A stretch of DNA of 6,751 nt, taken from the NCBI GenBank assembly GCA_028279995.1, contig JANQMQ010000070.1:1-6751 (forward strand), read 5' to 3'. Numbering within the stretch: position 1 is the stretch's first letter; every line of letters begins with the position of its first letter. Source of the DNA: Candidatus Phaeomarinibacter sp. (GTDB lineage Bacteria > Pseudomonadota > Alphaproteobacteria > CGMCC-115125). The translations under genes were made by a program, and so were the position numbers. Shown in pieces: positions 6,031 to 6,751 of the stretch. Under the pieces are notes generated by a model. It was not told where the DNA came from and did no database searches. It saw only the letters and a program-made list of their open reading frames with translations.

Positions 6031-6738
6031 ATGGACGTACAAGAAATCACACACATGGAGCGCGAAGCGCGCCTTGATTTTATCGGGATGTCGGGCGCGC
6101 ATCGTGCCGCTCTGCAGTCCGTCTGGCCGGCAATCGAAGCCAGCCTGGATGGCATCCTCGACCGGTTCTACGGTCATCTTTCGGGTTTTTCGGAGCTTGG
6201 CGGCCTGCTTGAAGGCGACAGCAAGATTGCGCGCCTCAAAAAGGCGCAGGCGGATCACTGGCGCGGCCTCTTTTCCGGTGCTTTCGGGGAAGACTATTTC
6301 GGTCGAGCCGTTGCCATCGGCACTGCCCATCATCGCATTGGTCTTGAGCCGCGCTGGTATGTGGCAGGGTATGCCATCGTCCTGGGCGAGCTCATGTCCA
6401 TTGTTCGTGGTGCCGCGAAGCGCAAGGACGGTGACCAGGTCTGTGAAGCGGTCATTCGTGCCGTGCTGCTGGATATGGAACTGGCCATCTCGGTCTACAT
6501 CGTGGCAGGTGGCAAACAGCTTAAGACGGAGCTTCAGGGGCTGGCCGGCACGCTGGACGCCGAAGTGTCGAGCGTTGTCGGGAGCATTGTCGCCAACGCA
6601 AAGGAATTGAACGTTTCCGCAGACAGCATGTATGGGGCGACAGGACGTGTTGAGACGGCATCGTCATCCGTTGCCGGTGCATCCGAAGAAGCCACGACCA
6701 GCAGGTATATACTCAGTTGTGTACTTTTGTGTACGTAA
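6031..6738 (+). pseudogene. Second globin-coupled chemoreceptor, interrupted after the sensor domain
   Basis: From ATG 6031 the product aligns without gaps to the receptor at 4329-5690. I counted about 90 identities in residues 11-170, and key residues share numbering: FIGM (17-20), LDRFYGHL (43-50), IGTAHHRIGLEPRWY (96-110, H100 as proximal haem ligand) and [12 protein letters not shown] (146-157). After S224 (base 6702), where the paralogue continues as [11 protein letters not shown], the frame reads RYILSCVLLCT and stops at 6736-6738. The whole MCP signalling domain is therefore missing within the window. A shortened 235-residue product would be a haem sensor unable to contact CheA/CheW in the usual way. 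Most likely the gene is disrupted by an insertion starting at about 6703, with the rest possibly beyond the element. It has its own ribosome site and a long upstream region, so was probably expressed independently of the first receptor. Confidence 0.8.
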
Positions 6739-6751
6739 CTGTGAGGTAACG
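6703..6751. mobile_element. Probable end of an inserted element disrupting the second receptor (edge only)
   Basis: Similarity to the paralogous receptor stops at 6702 and the sequence becomes AT-rich and repetitive. TTGTGTAC occurs twice with a 10-bp period (6717-6724, 6727-6734). GTAAC occurs twice (6735-6739, 6746-6750). CTCAGTT (6712-6718) is an imperfect inverted match to AACTGTGAG (6737-6745). GTATATAC (6705-6712) is a palindrome at the junction. Helically phased short repeats are typical of transposase binding sites at element ends. No transposase is visible and the family cannot be assigned; an unusual divergence or deletion junction is the alternative. Confidence 0.45.

Noticed and set aside
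1..6751. CRISPR array, tRNA or rRNA gene
   Set aside because: No regularly spaced repeats longer than the short ones listed and no recognisable tRNA or rRNA sequence were seen by eye on either strand.

Overview
The window looks like a piece of an alphaproteobacterial chromosome. It carries the 5' end of a UvrB gene with a long low-complexity N-terminal extension, and two GC-rich, membrane-free, globin-coupled chemoreceptors. Both are common in that class. The assignment is an inference from gene content; no rRNA or tRNA is present to confirm it.

Layout. Positions 1-387 (minus strand) hold the first 129 codons of uvrB, running off the left edge. Positions 474-4162 hold a block of four genes with a visibly lower G+C content than the flanks. 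Hand counts of single 60-base lines gave 43/60 G+C in uvrB (1-60), 30/60 in the block (3901-3960) and 43/60 in the first chemoreceptor (4801-4860). In the block, a plus-strand gene (474-1730) for a mostly helical protein with a degenerate C-terminal J-like domain runs tail to tail, 10 bp apart, into a tight minus-strand operon. Read 5' to 3' the operon is: a cytoplasmic von Willebrand A (vWA) protein (4162-3341); a four-helix membrane protein with a long cytoplasmic coiled-coil tail, resembling MotA/ExbB/ZorA stator subunits (3335-2496); and a single-pass protein with a periplasmic OmpA/MotB peptidoglycan-binding domain (2493-1741). Gaps of 5 and 2 bp imply co-translation.

Positions 4329-5690 hold a complete globin-coupled methyl-accepting chemotaxis protein. 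A 340-bp AT-rich gap with several inverted repeats follows. A second, paralogous globin-coupled receptor starts at 6031 and aligns without gaps to the first through its sensor domain. It is cut at about 6702 by unrelated sequence containing short direct and inverted repeats, probably the end of an inserted element that continues beyond the window.

How the genes may work together. The two membrane proteins look like a miniature ion-driven stator pair (channel plus peptidoglycan anchor), with a vWA protein as cytoplasmic adaptor and a J-like protein as a possible chaperone-related or scaffold partner. The pairing recalls the ZorA/ZorB core of Zorya anti-phage systems. The helper genes differ from the Zorya types I know, the channel protein is short, and the usual transmembrane aspartate of the anchor subunit is missing. 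I treat the cassette as a candidate uncharacterised stator-like, possibly defence, module inserted between uvrB and the chemoreceptors. The chemoreceptors would sense oxygen or redox state through haem and signal to CheA/CheW encoded elsewhere.
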